A stretch of 39,281 nt of DNA from Stropharia rugosoannulata. Its lineage: Eukaryota > Basidiomycota > Agaricomycetes > Agaricales > Strophariaceae. Position 1 is the stretch's first letter; the number at the start of each line of letters is the position of its first letter. The translations under genes and the position numbers were made by a program. Location: contig JANCIK010000018.1 of assembly GCA_028532985.1 (NCBI GenBank), positions 1 through 39,281 of the forward strand, written 5' to 3'. This document shows, piece after piece, positions 11,532-23,062 of this stretch. Under the pieces are notes generated by a model, which was not told where the DNA came from, did not search any database, and was given only the letters and a program-made list of their open reading frames with translations.

Positions 11532-12280
11532 TCTGAGCAGTCCCTACTCATTGCTACTCTCTCTTATTCTCACTCTCCTTTCACCTGGGTGGCTTGGTAC
11601 TTAACCTAACACTCATTCGCGCTCGTTTCGCCTCGTTGTTTCACGAGCAGGACCGCCACGTCACGACCGTCGTTCTGGTACCACTCTCGTTCCGCCAGCT
11701 CAATCGGTCCTCGCACATTTCGCTCTTTTTCTTTACAGGTCCTCTGCACTCTCTTGGTTTCACCAGAGACTGCTTCAGCTTTGGGCTTCCCAGAGCTGTC
11801 CGCTCTTTTGTGCTTTTAGGGCTTCCCTGATCGTCGCCCCACTCCGTTCTTTCGAGGATCCACTCTTCATACGACCCCCTCGCTGCCTGCCGATTGCCAC
11901 ATCACTACGCTCCGTCGTTCTTCTGCAATCGACCAGTCTTCACCAGAGTGCTCAACTCCTCGAGTTAGGACCTCGAAATTTGTTCAGCTCACTGCGACCT
12001 CGCATCGACGTTGACTCTGTTGCAACTCAGCATACCATTTCCTTCATCATCGATACATCGAGCCCCAACTCTCATCTCGATCAGTTGCATTGTTGTCAAG
12101 AAATTCACACTTTAGTACCCAAGTGCTCAACTCCTCGAGTTTGCAACTCCAATTTTGTCGTCGTTGCCACGCCCCGAGTTCGTCATCGTTACCCTATAAC
12201 TTGGCAGTCCTAGGTTTCACGTGTTCGACTATCGGTCCTTCCACTCTCACGTCGATTGCATCTCTCATCGTTCTGCAATC
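11532..12280 (+). other. Untranslated leader, unit 3
   Basis: Same leader with both copies of the 19-nt motif. One C is missing from a run near 12194. Confidence 0.7.
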
Positions 12281-12885
12281 ATGTCTTCTTCATCAACACC
12301 TCAATTCCCAAATTGAACTCTGTCAACTATCCATCATGGTCTGCATCCATGAAGGCCTGGCTTCGTTCTCATGGTGTTTGGCGCATTGTTTCTGGTGAAT
12401 CTACTAAACCCAGACTGTCCTCACCGCCTACTGCAGCTGAGGAGACTGCGCTTGAAGCATGGTTAACGAAATGGGACAAGGCAGCTGGTATCATCTTCCT
12501 GGCAGTGGAGAATGACCAAATGATACATCTTAACAACGATTCTGACAATCCAGTCAAGATGTGGTCTGCACTCGCATCCGTGCACCTCCAGAAGCGTCCT
12601 GGTACACGCTTCAATGCCTACGACGACCTGTTCTCTATCAGGAAGCAGGAAGACAAGACCTTGCAGTCTTTGATGAACAGAGTGGACACTGCCATTCGCA
12701 GGATCCAGGATTTGCGACCTGACAAGTACGACCTAACTAACTTGGATGAGGAACTCACCTGCATGATGCTTATCCATGCACTACCAGATGAGTACAGCAC
12801 ATTTGCGTCGTCTCTGTTGCTTCAAGACACTCTCAACAAGACTGTGCTGCAGCAGGCCTTTGTGACAGAGGAAGCGCAACGTTGA
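12281..12885 (+). pseudogene. gag: Gag (capsid part), unit 3, one-base frameshift near the start
   Basis: A run of four C near codon 10 (about 12307-12309) has only three here, so the ATG at 12281 falls out of frame after PQF. From there the Gag frame is open to the shared TGA. Units 4 and 6 show the same short run, while units 1, 2, 5 and 7 have four C. A homopolymer reading error is as likely as a real mutation. Confidence 0.8.
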
Positions 12886-15782
12886 CATCGTGCTGCTGAA
12901 GCATCTGCTGTGGCACTTGCACTTGCTGCACGCCAGAAAGCGGTCTCTGACTCGCCTACTGGGCCATGCACGTTTTGCGGGTTAGACGGACACATGCAAT
13001 CGATGTGCTTTCGATTTGAGCGTGCACGGAAGGATGCGAGGTCGTCTGCACAACAGGGTGCATCGCAGAAGCAAGGAAATCGAGGGGTAGAGGGAAGGGC
13101 AAGCAGAAGGCAAATGCTGCGAAGGAAGAAAGCGAATCAACTGAAGAGTTTGCTGGTTCTGCAAGTGCTCGCTCCTCTAATGACTCTGGCATTGACACTG
13201 ACTATGAATGGCTTGCAGACACGGGCGCTACTAGCCATATGACGCCTCATCGAGAATGGATGTATGATTACAAGCCTCACGTCATTCCCATTCGTCTTGC
13301 AGACCATACTATAGTATACTCGGCCGGTATAGGGTCAGTTGTCATCCACCCGGTTATTAATGGGAAGGAAGCGCCTTCTGTAGAGATATCTCGCGTTTTA
13401 CATGTACCATTGCTTAAGAATAATCTACTTGCTTGTTTATACCTCACTAAACGCAAAGGCATGATTATGGAAGTTGATGATAGTACTATGCACTTCAAGC
13501 GAAACAGCAAGACTCTGTTCACTGCAACGATTACTGCATCTCACAGTGGTATCCTGAATGCGCTCACGGAGCCTGCTACACAGTCTGCAAATGCAACGTC
13601 GACTCTACCACTGAATGCTGAGCTATGGCATCGTCGTTGCGGACATCATAGCCATGCACACATCAACAAGCTGCTCTCAAAGGATCTGGTCACTGGCATG
13701 CTCATAACGTCGAAGAGCAACCAGATCTGATTTGCGAAGCATGCTTAGCTGGCAAGATGACGTCTGGCACATTTCCGAGCTCCACTCGCAAATCGATGCA
13801 ACCACTTGAATTGGTACATTCTGACTTGCACGGCCCGCTCTCAGTGCCTACGCCTGAGGGACATCGCTACTGGATCACATTCATCGACGACTGCACTCAC
13901 CTGCATGCTGTCATGTTCCTGAAGCGCAAGTCGGACGCATTTGATGCATTCAAGGTGTACAAGGCATATGCAGAGAACCAGCTAAACGCGAAAATCAAGG
14001 CAATGCAGGATGACAAGGCTGGTGAATACATGTCAAACGAGTTCATACGGTTTATGGAGCAATGCAGCATTCACAGGCGCCACAGCACACGCAATCGGCC
14101 TCAGCAAAATGGTGTTGCTGAACGCGCCAGTGCACTATTGCTGAGCACGTCACTGCAATGCTGGTAGAGGCAAAGCTCCCACTCTCGTTTTGGCGACTTG
14201 CAGTCATGGCTTACATTCACGTGTGGAATAGGCTCCTACGTCGTCTCTGACTGACTCTGTGCCCTACACTGAATGGCATGGCAAGAAACCCGATATGAGC
14301 CATCTCCGTGTTTTTGGTTGTGCTGCGTACGTCTTTGTGCAGAGAGACAAATGCAAGTCACTGCAACCACATGTTGAGAAGTGCATTTTTGTCGGTTACC
14401 CTACAGGCTACAAAGGCTGGCAGTTCTACAATCTGTCCACTAAGAAGTATGTGATCTCGGAACGTGCTATCTTTGACGAACGCAGTTTTCCTGGTTTGAA
14501 GGTCACTTCACCAATTAACCTGTTTCCAAAGGGCACGCCTTCACATTTCTCAGATGTGCCAGATTCTGGGGGGGATTCAACTGCTGCCTATTTGCCTGAC
14601 TTGGATACTGATGACTCGGATGCACCAACTGCACCTCCTTCGGCGGGACCAGCACCATCTGACTCGTCGTCTGACGACGAACACGATGCACCTACTCCCA
14701 ACTCGCAGAAACCAACAGCTAGTGCGAAATCGTCGAGTTCACCAAAGTGCTCAACTCAGCCCAATTCGCATTCTGTGAAATCACATGTGCATTCCGGTCC
14801 AACTGCTGGTCCTAGCAAGTCGAGTCAAGTACCATCGGATAGGGCGTCGAACGACGAGTCTGACAGTACCACAGTCAAGTTGGAGTCATTGCATTGCATC
14901 CCACAATCGACGAAAACACCAACATGCTCAACTCGACGAGATAAGCATTCTGCCCCAAACGTGCCCAAACCGCCTCGTACTGTTGCACCTCCCATTCCTG
15001 TGGAACCCAAAGTCGTTGCTGAGCCTCTGAGACGCACTACACGTGAATCTCGACCTCCTGGTGAATGGTGGAAAGTCAAACCTGCTGCTGTACCTCTACC
15101 GCCGTCTACACCGCCTTCTGAGAATGATGACCTCGATAATGACGAACTTGACAGTTACACTGTTGATGAAGGCTTGGAAGAGGTTCAGTTTGCTGGTGCT
15201 GCTACTGTGTCGGATCCCAAGAACTACAAGCAGGCACTCAAGGGCGACGATGCAGACAGATGGCAAGATGCAGCAAACGCAGAGTACAACACACTGCTGC
15301 AGAACAACACTTGGGAAATCGTCGACTTGCCACCTGGTGCAAAGGCAATTGGTTCTGGTTGGGTTTTCAAGGTCAAGCGTCATGCAGATGGCACTGTGGA
15401 GCGTTACAAGGCTCGTATCGTCGCAAAGGGCTACAGTCAGCGTCCTGGAATTGATTACACCGAAGTCTTTGCTCCCACCTTCCGTCCAGCAACCTTGCGC
15501 ATGATACTGGCTATTGCAGCTACAGAAGACCTCGAACTACGCTCTGTGGACATTTCGTCTGCATTCACCAATGGTGACTTGGATGAGGACATCTATATGC
15601 TGCAACCTGAGGGATTCCATGAAGGCGCACCAAACAAGGTCTGCAAGTTGCGCAAGTCGCTTTACGGTCTCAAGCAATCAGCTAGGCAGTGGAACACAAA
15701 GTTGCATTCAGTTCTCACTGATATGGGTTTCAAGCATGTGGAAGCAGACAGGTCAGTGTACATCTACTCAGATGGCACATAG
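12886..15782 (+). pseudogene. pol: Gag nucleocapsid end and truncated Pol, unit 3
   Basis: Four small deletions separate open blocks: -1 near 13077 after the zinc knuckle, -1 near 13713 before the integrase CxxC, -1 near 14129 just after the catalytic Glu of integrase, and -1 near 14235. From 14236 onward the end of integrase, linker and RT are open to the TAG made at the junction (14259-15782). Confidence 0.9.
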
Positions 15783-16704
15783 CCTTTGCACCAGGTGGCA
15801 AGTCGACGATTTCCCAAGTGTTGTTCTGGAGCAGTGTGTTGTACTCTGCGTTTGCTGCATCTTGCCATCTGTCTGCATCGTCGCCCTTGAGTGCCTGCTT
15901 GTAGTTCTTGGGATCCGACACAGTAGCAGCACCAGCAAACTGAACCTCTTCCAAGCCTTCATCAACAGTGTAACTGTCAAGTTCGTCATTATCGAGGTCG
16001 TCTGTCTCAGAAGGTGGCGTAGACGGCGGTAGAGGTACAGCAGCAGGTTTGACTTTCCACCATTCACCAGGAGGTCGAGATTCACGTGTAGTGCGTCTCA
16101 GAAGCTCAGCAACGACTTTGGGTTCCACAGGAATGGGAGGTGCAACAGTATGAGGTGGTTTGGACAGGTTTGGAGCAGAATGCTGATCTCGTCGAGTTGA
16201 GCATGTTGGTGTTTTCGACGATTGCGAATGCGATGCAATGACTCCAACTTGGGTGTGGTACTGTCAGACTCGTCTTTCGACGCCCTATCCGATGGTACTT
16301 GACTCGACTTGCTGGGACCAGCAGTTGGACCGGAATGCACATGCGATTTCCCAGAATGCGAATTGGGCAGAGTTGAGCACTTTGGTGAACTCGACGATTT
16401 CGTGCCAGTGGTCGGTTTCTGCGAGTTGGGAGTAGGTGCATCGTGTTCGTCGTCAGACGACGAGTCAGATGGTGCCGGTCCCGCCGAAGGAGGTGCAGTT
16501 GGTGTGTCCGAGTCATCAGTATCCAAGTCAGGCAAATAGGCAGCAGTTGAATCCCCCCCAGAATCTGGCACATCTGAGAAGTGTGAAGGCGTGCCCTTTG
16601 GAAACAGGTTAATCGGTGAAGTAACCTTCAAACCAGGAAAACTGCATTCGTCAAAGATAGCACGTTCCGAGATCACATACTTCTTAGTGGACGGATTGTA
16701 GAAC
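15782..16704 (-). pseudogene. pol: Inverted pol segment, between units 3 and 4
   Basis: Minus-strand segment of 923 bp. A single lost base near 16226 splits it into two open blocks; otherwise it matches the unit 4 arm. The integrase end reads ISERAIFDEC, with Cys where the direct copies have Arg. Confidence 0.9.
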
Positions 16705-16907
16705 TGTTAGATTACATAGGCAATCATCACCATCAGCAGTTAAGATTAGATAGTGCGGACTATAATTAGTTCGCTCCACATTTAGCTTAGTTCGCTTCTG
16801 GTAGTATATATAGCATGTACTAGTGTAGATGCCTCTTAATCTATTACCACTACCATCCCACCTGAGTTAGGGGCGCTCTCTGTGCCTATAAGCGTCCGCT
16901 TTTAACA
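16705..16907 (+). repeat. Copia LTR, unit 4
   Basis: Full 203 bp copy in the best-preserved unit; use it as the reference LTR. Confidence 0.9.
16805..16813 (+). promoter_or_regulatory. LTR TATA box, unit 4
   Basis: TATATATAG at +100 of the LTR, unchanged. Confidence 0.6.
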
Positions 16908-16924
16908 GGTTATGAGCCCTGCGC
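16908..16924 (+). other. Half-tRNA(iMet) primer-binding site, unit 4
   Basis: Exact 17-base copy next to the LTR end. Confidence 0.82.
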
Positions 16925-17672
16925 TCTGAGCAGTCCCTACTCATTGCTACTCTCTCTTATTCTCACTCTCCTTTCACCTGGGTGGCTTGGTACTTAACCT
17001 AACACTCATTCGCGCTCGTTTCGCCTCGTTGTTTCACGAGCAGGACCGCCACGTCACGACCGTCGTTCTGGTACCACTCTCGTTCCGCCAGCTCAATCGG
17101 TCCTCGCACATTTCGCTCTTTTTCTTTACAGGTCCTCTGCACTCTCTTGGTTTCACCAGAGACTGCTTCAGCTTTGGGCTTCCCAGAGCTGTCCGCTCTT
17201 TTGTGCTTTTAGGGCTTCCCTGATCGTCGCCCCACTCCGTTCTTTCGAGGATCCACTCTTCATACGACCCCTCGCTGCCTGCCGATTGCCACATCACTAC
17301 GCTCCGTCGTTCTTCTGCAATCGACCAGTCTTCACCAGAGTGCTCAACTCCTCGAGTTAGGACCTCGAAATTTGTTCAGCTCACTGCGACCTCGCATCGA
17401 CGTTGACTCTGTTGCAACTCAGCATACCATTTCCTTCATCATCGATACATCGAGCCCCAACTCTCATCTCGATCAGTTGCATTGTTGTCAAGAAATTCAC
17501 ACTTTAGTACCCAAGTGCTCAACTCCTCGAGTTTGCAACTCCAATTTTGTCGTCGTTGCCACGCCCGAGTTCGTCATCGTTACCCCTATAACTTGGCAGT
17601 CCTAGGTTTCACGTGTTCGACTATCGGTCCTTCCACTCTCACGTCGATTGCATCTCTCATCGTTCTGCAATC
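16925..17672 (+). other. Untranslated leader, unit 4
   Basis: About 750 bp without a supported gene. The 19-nt direct repeat lies at 17340-17358 and 17515-17533. Short open frames on both strands recur in every unit only because the DNA is repeated; none has a domain I recognise. Confidence 0.7.
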
Positions 17673-18277
17673 ATGTCTTCTTCATCAACACCTCAATTCC
17701 CAAATTGAACTCTGTCAACTATCCATCATGGTCTGCATCCATGAAGGCCTGGCTTCGTTCTCATGGTGTTTGGCGCATTGTTTCTGGTGAATCTACTAAA
17801 CCCAGACTGTCCTCACCGCCTACTGCAGCTGAGGAGACTGCGCTTGAAGCATGGTTAACGAAATGGGACAAGGCAGCTGGTATCATCTTCCTGGCAGTGG
17901 AGAATGACCAAATGATACATCTTAACAACGATTCTGACAATCCAGTCAAGATGTGGTCTGCACTCGCATCCGTGCACCTCCAGAAGCGTCCTGGTACACG
18001 CTTCAATGCCTACGACGACCTGTTCTCTATCAGGAAGCAGGAAGACAAGACCTTGCAGTCTTTGATGAACAGAGTGGACACTGCCATTCGCAGGATCCAG
18101 GATTTGCGACCTGACAAGTACGACCTAACTAACTTGGATGAGGAACTCACCTGCATGATGCTTATCCATGCACTACCAGATGAGTACAGCACATTTGCGT
18201 CGTCTCTGTTGCTTCAAGACACTCTCAACAAGACTGTGCTGCAGCAGGCCTTTGTGACAGAGGAAGCGCAACGTTGA
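17673..18277 (+). pseudogene. gag: Gag (capsid part), unit 4, one-base frameshift near the start
   Basis: As in unit 3, a C run near 17699-17701 has three instead of four C, so the ATG-started frame is lost after PQF. The rest of Gag is open to the TGA at 18275-18277. Downstream the same frame continues into the nucleocapsid. Confidence 0.8.
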
Positions 18278-21177
18278 CATCGTGCTGCTGAAGCATCTGC
18301 TGTGGCACTTGCACTTGCTGCACGCCAGAAAGCGGTCTCTGACTCGCCTACTGGGCCATGCACGTTTTGCGGGTTAGACGGACACATGCAATCGATGTGC
18401 TTTCGATTTGAGCGTGCACGGAAGGATGCGAGGTCGTCTGCACAACAGGGTGCATCGCAGAAGCAAGGAAATCGAGGGGTAGAGGGAAGGGCAAGCAGAA
18501 GGCAAATGCTGCGAAGGAAGAAAGCGAATCAACTGAAGAGTTTGCTGGTTCTGCAAGTGCTCGCTCCTCTAATGACTCTGGCATTGACACTGACTATGAA
18601 TGGCTTGCAGACACGGGCGCTACTAGCCATATGACGCCTCATCGAGAATGGATGTATGATTACAAGCCTCACGTCATTCCCATTCGTCTTGCAGACCATA
18701 CTATAGTATACTCGGCCGGTATAGGGTCAGTTGTCATCCACCCGGTTATTAATGGGAAGGAAGCGCCTTCTGTAGAGATATCTCGCGTTTTACATGTACC
18801 ATTGCTTAAGAATAATCTACTTGCTTGTTTATACCTCACTAAACGCAAAGGCATGATTATGGAAGTTGATGATAGTACTATGCACTTCAAGCGAAACAGC
18901 AAGACTCTGTTCACTGCAACGATTACTGCATCTCACAGTGGTATCCTGAATGCGCTCACGGAGCCTGCTACACAGTCTGCAAATGCAACGTCGACTCTAC
19001 CACTGAATGCTGAGCTATGGCATCGTCGTTGCGGACATCATAGCCATGCACACATCAACAAGCTGCTCTCAAAGGATCTGGTCACTGGCATGCTCATAAC
19101 GTCGAAAGAGCAACCAGATCTGATTTGCGAAGCATGCTTAGCTGGCAAGATGACGTCTGGCACATTTCCGAGCTCCACTCGCAAATCGATGCAACCACTT
19201 GAATTGGTACATTCTGACTTGCACGGCCCGCTCTCAGTGCCTACGCCTGAGGGACATCGCTACTGGATCACATTCATCGACGACTGCACTCACCTGCATG
19301 CTGTCATGTTCCTGAAGCGCAAGTCGGACGCATTTGATGCATTCAAGGTGTACAAGGCATATGCAGAGAACCAGCTAAACGCGAAAATCAAGGCAATGCA
19401 GGATGACAAGGCTGGTGAATACATGTCAAACGAGTTCATACGGTTTATGGAGCAATGCAGCATTCACAGGCGCCACAGCACACGCAATCGGCCTCAGCAA
19501 AATGGTGTTGCTGAACGCGCCAATTGCACTATTGCTGAGCACGTCACTGCAATGCTGGTAGAGGCAAAGCTCCCACTCTCGTTTTGGCGACTTGCAGTCA
19601 TGGCTTACATTCACGTGTGGAATAGGCTCCCTACGTCGTCTCTGACTGACTCTGTGCCCTACACTGAATGGCATGGCAAGAAACCCGATATGAGCCATCT
19701 CCGTGTTTTTGGTTGTGCTGCGTACGTCTTTGTGCAGAGAGACAAATGCAAGTCACTGCAACCACATGTTGAGAAGTGCATTTTTGTCGGTTACCCTACA
19801 GGCTACAAAGGCTGGCAGTTCTACAATCTGTCCACTAAGAAGTATGTGATCTCGGAACGTGCTATCTTTGACGAACGCAGTTTTCCTGGTTTGAAGGTCA
19901 CTTCACCAATTAACCTGTTTCCAAAGGGCACGCCTTCACATTTCTCAGATGTGCCAGATTCTGGGGGGGATTCAACTGCTGCCTATTTGCCTGACTTGGA
20001 TACTGATGACTCGGATGCACCAACTGCACCTCCTTCGGCGGGACCAGCACCATCTGACTCGTCGTCTGACGACGAACACGATGCACCTACTCCCAACTCG
20101 CAGAAACCAACAGCTAGTGCGAAATCGTCGAGTTCACCAAAGTGCTCAACTCAGCCCAATTCGCATTCTGTGAAATCACATGTGCATTCCGGTCCAACTG
20201 CTGGTCCTAGCAAGTCGAGTCAAGTACCATCGGATAGGGCGTCGAACGACGAGTCTGACAGTACCACAGTCAAGTTGGAGTCATTGCATTGCATCCCACA
20301 ATCGACGAAAACACCAACATGCTCAACTCGACGAGATAAGCATTCTGCCCCAAACGTGCCCAAACCGCCTCGTACTGTTGCACCTCCCATTCCTGTGGAA
20401 CCCAAAGTCGTTGCTGAGCCTCTGAGACGCACTACACGTGAATCTCGACCTCCTGGTGAATGGTGGAAAGTCAAACCTGCTGCTGTACCTCTACCGCCGT
20501 CTACACCGCCTTCTGAGAATGATGACCTCGATAATGACGAACTTGACAGTTACACTGTTGATGAAGGCTTGGAAGAGGTTCAGTTTGCTGGTGCTGCTAC
20601 TGTGTCGGATCCCAAGAACTACAAGCAGGCACTCAAGGGCGACGATGCAGACAGATGGCAAGATGCAGCAAACGCAGAGTACAACACACTGCTGCAGAAC
20701 AACACTTGGGAAATCGTCGACTTGCCACCTGGTGCAAAGGCAATTGGTTCTGGTTGGGTTTTCAAGGTCAAGCGTCATGCAGATGGCACTGTGGAGCGTT
20801 ACAAGGCTCGTATCGTCGCAAAGGGCTACAGTCAGCGCCCTGGAATTGATTACACCGAAGTCTTTGCTCCCACCTTCCGTCCAGCAACCTTGCGCATGAT
20901 ACTGGCTATTGCAGCTACAGAAGACCTCGAACTACGCTCTGTGGACATTTCGTCTGCATTCACCAATGGTGACTTGGATGAGGACATCTATATGCTGCAA
21001 CCTGAGGGATTCCATGAAGGCGCACCAAACAAGGTCTGCAAGTTGCGCAAGTCGCTTTACGGTCTCAAGCAATCAGCTAGGCAGTGGAACACAAAGTTGC
21101 ATTCAGTTCTCACTGATATGGGTTTCAAGCATGTGGAAGCAGACAGGTCAGTGTACATCTACTCAGATGGCACATAG
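18278..21177 (+). CDS. pol: Gag nucleocapsid end and truncated Pol, unit 4 (best Pol copy)
   Basis: The CCHC knuckle (CTFCGLDGHMQSMC) is at 18359-18400. One G is missing near 18471; after it the frame is open to 21177, 848 codons from the Met at 18631. In order: protease active site DTGA at 18610-18621; integrase zinc finger with HX4H (His codons at 19021 and 19036) and CxxC (19126-19137); integrase catalytic Asp 19216, Asp 19405 and Glu 19513, spaced D-35-E; the FGCAAYVF and GYPTGYKGW motifs of copia integrase; a Ser/Pro/Asp-rich linker; then RVT_2-type RT with KARIVAKGYSQ, the first catalytic Asp in VDISSAF (codon 20944) and SLYGLKQSARQW. The frame ends at a TAG made by the junction. The YVDD box, RNase H and 3' end are absent, so this cannot be a working Pol. 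Confidence 0.93.
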
Positions 21178-22099
21178 CCTTTGCACCAGGTGGCAAGTCG
21201 ACGATTTCCCAAGTGTTGTTCTGGAGCAGTGTGTTGTACTCTGCGTTTGCTGCATCTTGCCATCTGTCTGCATCGTCGCCCTTGAGTGCCTGCTTGTAGT
21301 TCTTGGGATCCGACACAGTAGCAGCACCAGCAAACTGAACCTCTTCCAAGCCTTCATCAACAGTGTAACTGTCAAGTTCGTCATTATCGAGGTCGTCTGT
21401 CTCAGAAGGTGGCGTAGACGGCGGTAGAGGTACAGCAGCAGGTTTGACTTTCCACCATTCACCAGGAGGTCGAGATTCACGTGTAGTGCGTCTCAGAAGC
21501 TCAGCAACGACTTTGGGTTCCACAGGAATGGGAGGTGCAACAGTATGAGGTGGTTTGGACAGGTTTGGAGCAGAATGCTGATCTCGTCGAGTTGAGCATG
21601 TTGGTGTTTTCGACGATTGCCGAATGCGATGCAATGACTCCAACTTGGGTGTGGTACTGTCAGACTCGTCTTTCGACGCCCTATCCGATGGTACTTGACT
21701 CGACTTGCTGGGACCAGCAGTTGGACCGGAATGCACATGCGATTTCCCAGAATGCGAATTGGGCAGAGTTGAGCACTTTGGTGAACTCGACGATTTCGTG
21801 CCAGTGGTCGGTTTCTGCGAGTTGGGAGTAGGTGCATCGTGTTCGTCGTCAGACGACGAGTCAGATGGTGCCGGTCCCGCCGAAGGAGGTGCAGTTGGTG
21901 TGTCCGAGTCATCAGTATCCAAGTCAGGCAAATAGGCAGCAGTTGAATCCCCCCCAGAATCTGGCACATCTGAGAAGTGTGAAGGCGTGCCTTTGGAAAC
22001 AGGTTAATCGGTGAAGTAACCTTCAAACCAGGAAAACTGCATTCGTCAAAGATAGCACGTTCCGAGATCACATACTTCTTAGTGGACGGATTGTAGAAC
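21177..22099 (-). pseudogene. pol: Inverted pol segment, between units 4 and 5
   Basis: Minus-strand counterpart of direct positions about 19816-20741. It has about 18 residue differences from the direct copy, shared by all arms: for example Ala-Ser-Ala to Thr-Gly-Thr in the linker, Gln to Leu, Val to Gly, Asn to Lys, and Pro to Leu before LRRTTRES. It has neither its own start nor its own stop. The left join is to truncated RT; the right join is to the LTR at 22100. One C is missing near 21991. Confidence 0.92.
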
Positions 22100-22301
22100 T
22101 GTTAGATTACATAGGCAATCATCACCATCAGCAGTTAAGATTAGATAGTGCGGACTATAATTAGTTCGCTCCACATTTAGCTTAGTTCGCTTCTGGTAGT
22201 ATATATAGCATGTACTAGTGTAGATGCCTCTTAATCTATTACCACTACCATCCCACCTGAGTTAGGGCGCTCTCTGTGCCTATAAGCGTCCGCTTTTAAC
22301 A
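22100..22301 (+). repeat. Copia LTR, unit 5
   Basis: 202 bp with intact ends; one G is missing from the run near 22266. Confidence 0.88.
22200..22208 (+). promoter_or_regulatory. LTR TATA box, unit 5
   Basis: TATATATAG at +100 of the LTR, unchanged. Confidence 0.6.
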
Positions 22302-22318
22302 GGTTATGAGCCCTGCGC
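22302..22318 (+). other. Half-tRNA(iMet) primer-binding site, unit 5
   Basis: Exact 17-base copy next to the LTR end. Confidence 0.82.
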
Positions 22319-23062
22319 TCTGAGCAGTCCCTACTCATTGCTACTCTCTTATTCTCACTCTCCTTTCACCTGGGTGGCTTGGTACTTAACCTAACACTCA
22401 TTCGCGCTCGTTTCGCCTCGTTGTTTCACGAGCAGGACCGCCACGTCACGACCGTCGTTCTGGTACCACTCTCGTTCCGCCAGCTCAATCGGTCCTCGCA
22501 CATTTCGCTCTTTTTCTTTACAGGTCCTCTGCACTCTCTTGGTTTCACCAGAGACTGCTTCAGCTTTGGGCTTCCCAGAGCTGTCCGCTCTTTGTGCTTT
22601 TAGGGCTTCCTGATCGTCGCCCCACTCCGTTCTTTCGAGGATCCACTCTTCATACGACCCCTCGCTGCCTGCCGATTGCCACATCACTACGCTCCGTCGT
22701 TCTTCTGCAATCGACCAGTCTTCACCAGAGTGCTCAACTCCTCGAGTTAGGACCTCGAAATTTGTTCAGCTCACTGCGACCTCGCATCGACGTTGACTCT
22801 GTTGCAACTCAGCATACCATTTCCTTCATCATCGATACATCGAGCCCCCAACTCTCATCTCGATCAGTTGCATTGTTGTCAAGAAATTCACACTTTAGTA
22901 CCCAAGTGCTCAACTCCTCGAGTTTGCAACTCCAATTTTGTCGTCGTTGCCACGCCCGAGTTCGTCATCGTTACCCCTATAACTTGGCAGTCCTAGGTTT
23001 CACGTGTTCGACTATCGGTCCTTCCACTTCACGTCGATTGCATCTCTCATCGTTCTGCAATC
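22319..23062 (+). other. Untranslated leader, unit 5
   Basis: Same leader with small losses (a CT pair near 22347, one T near 22592, one C near 22609). An open frame from 22594 to 23181 spans much of it but only because of those indels; it has no recognisable domain and is not kept in other units. Confidence 0.7.
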
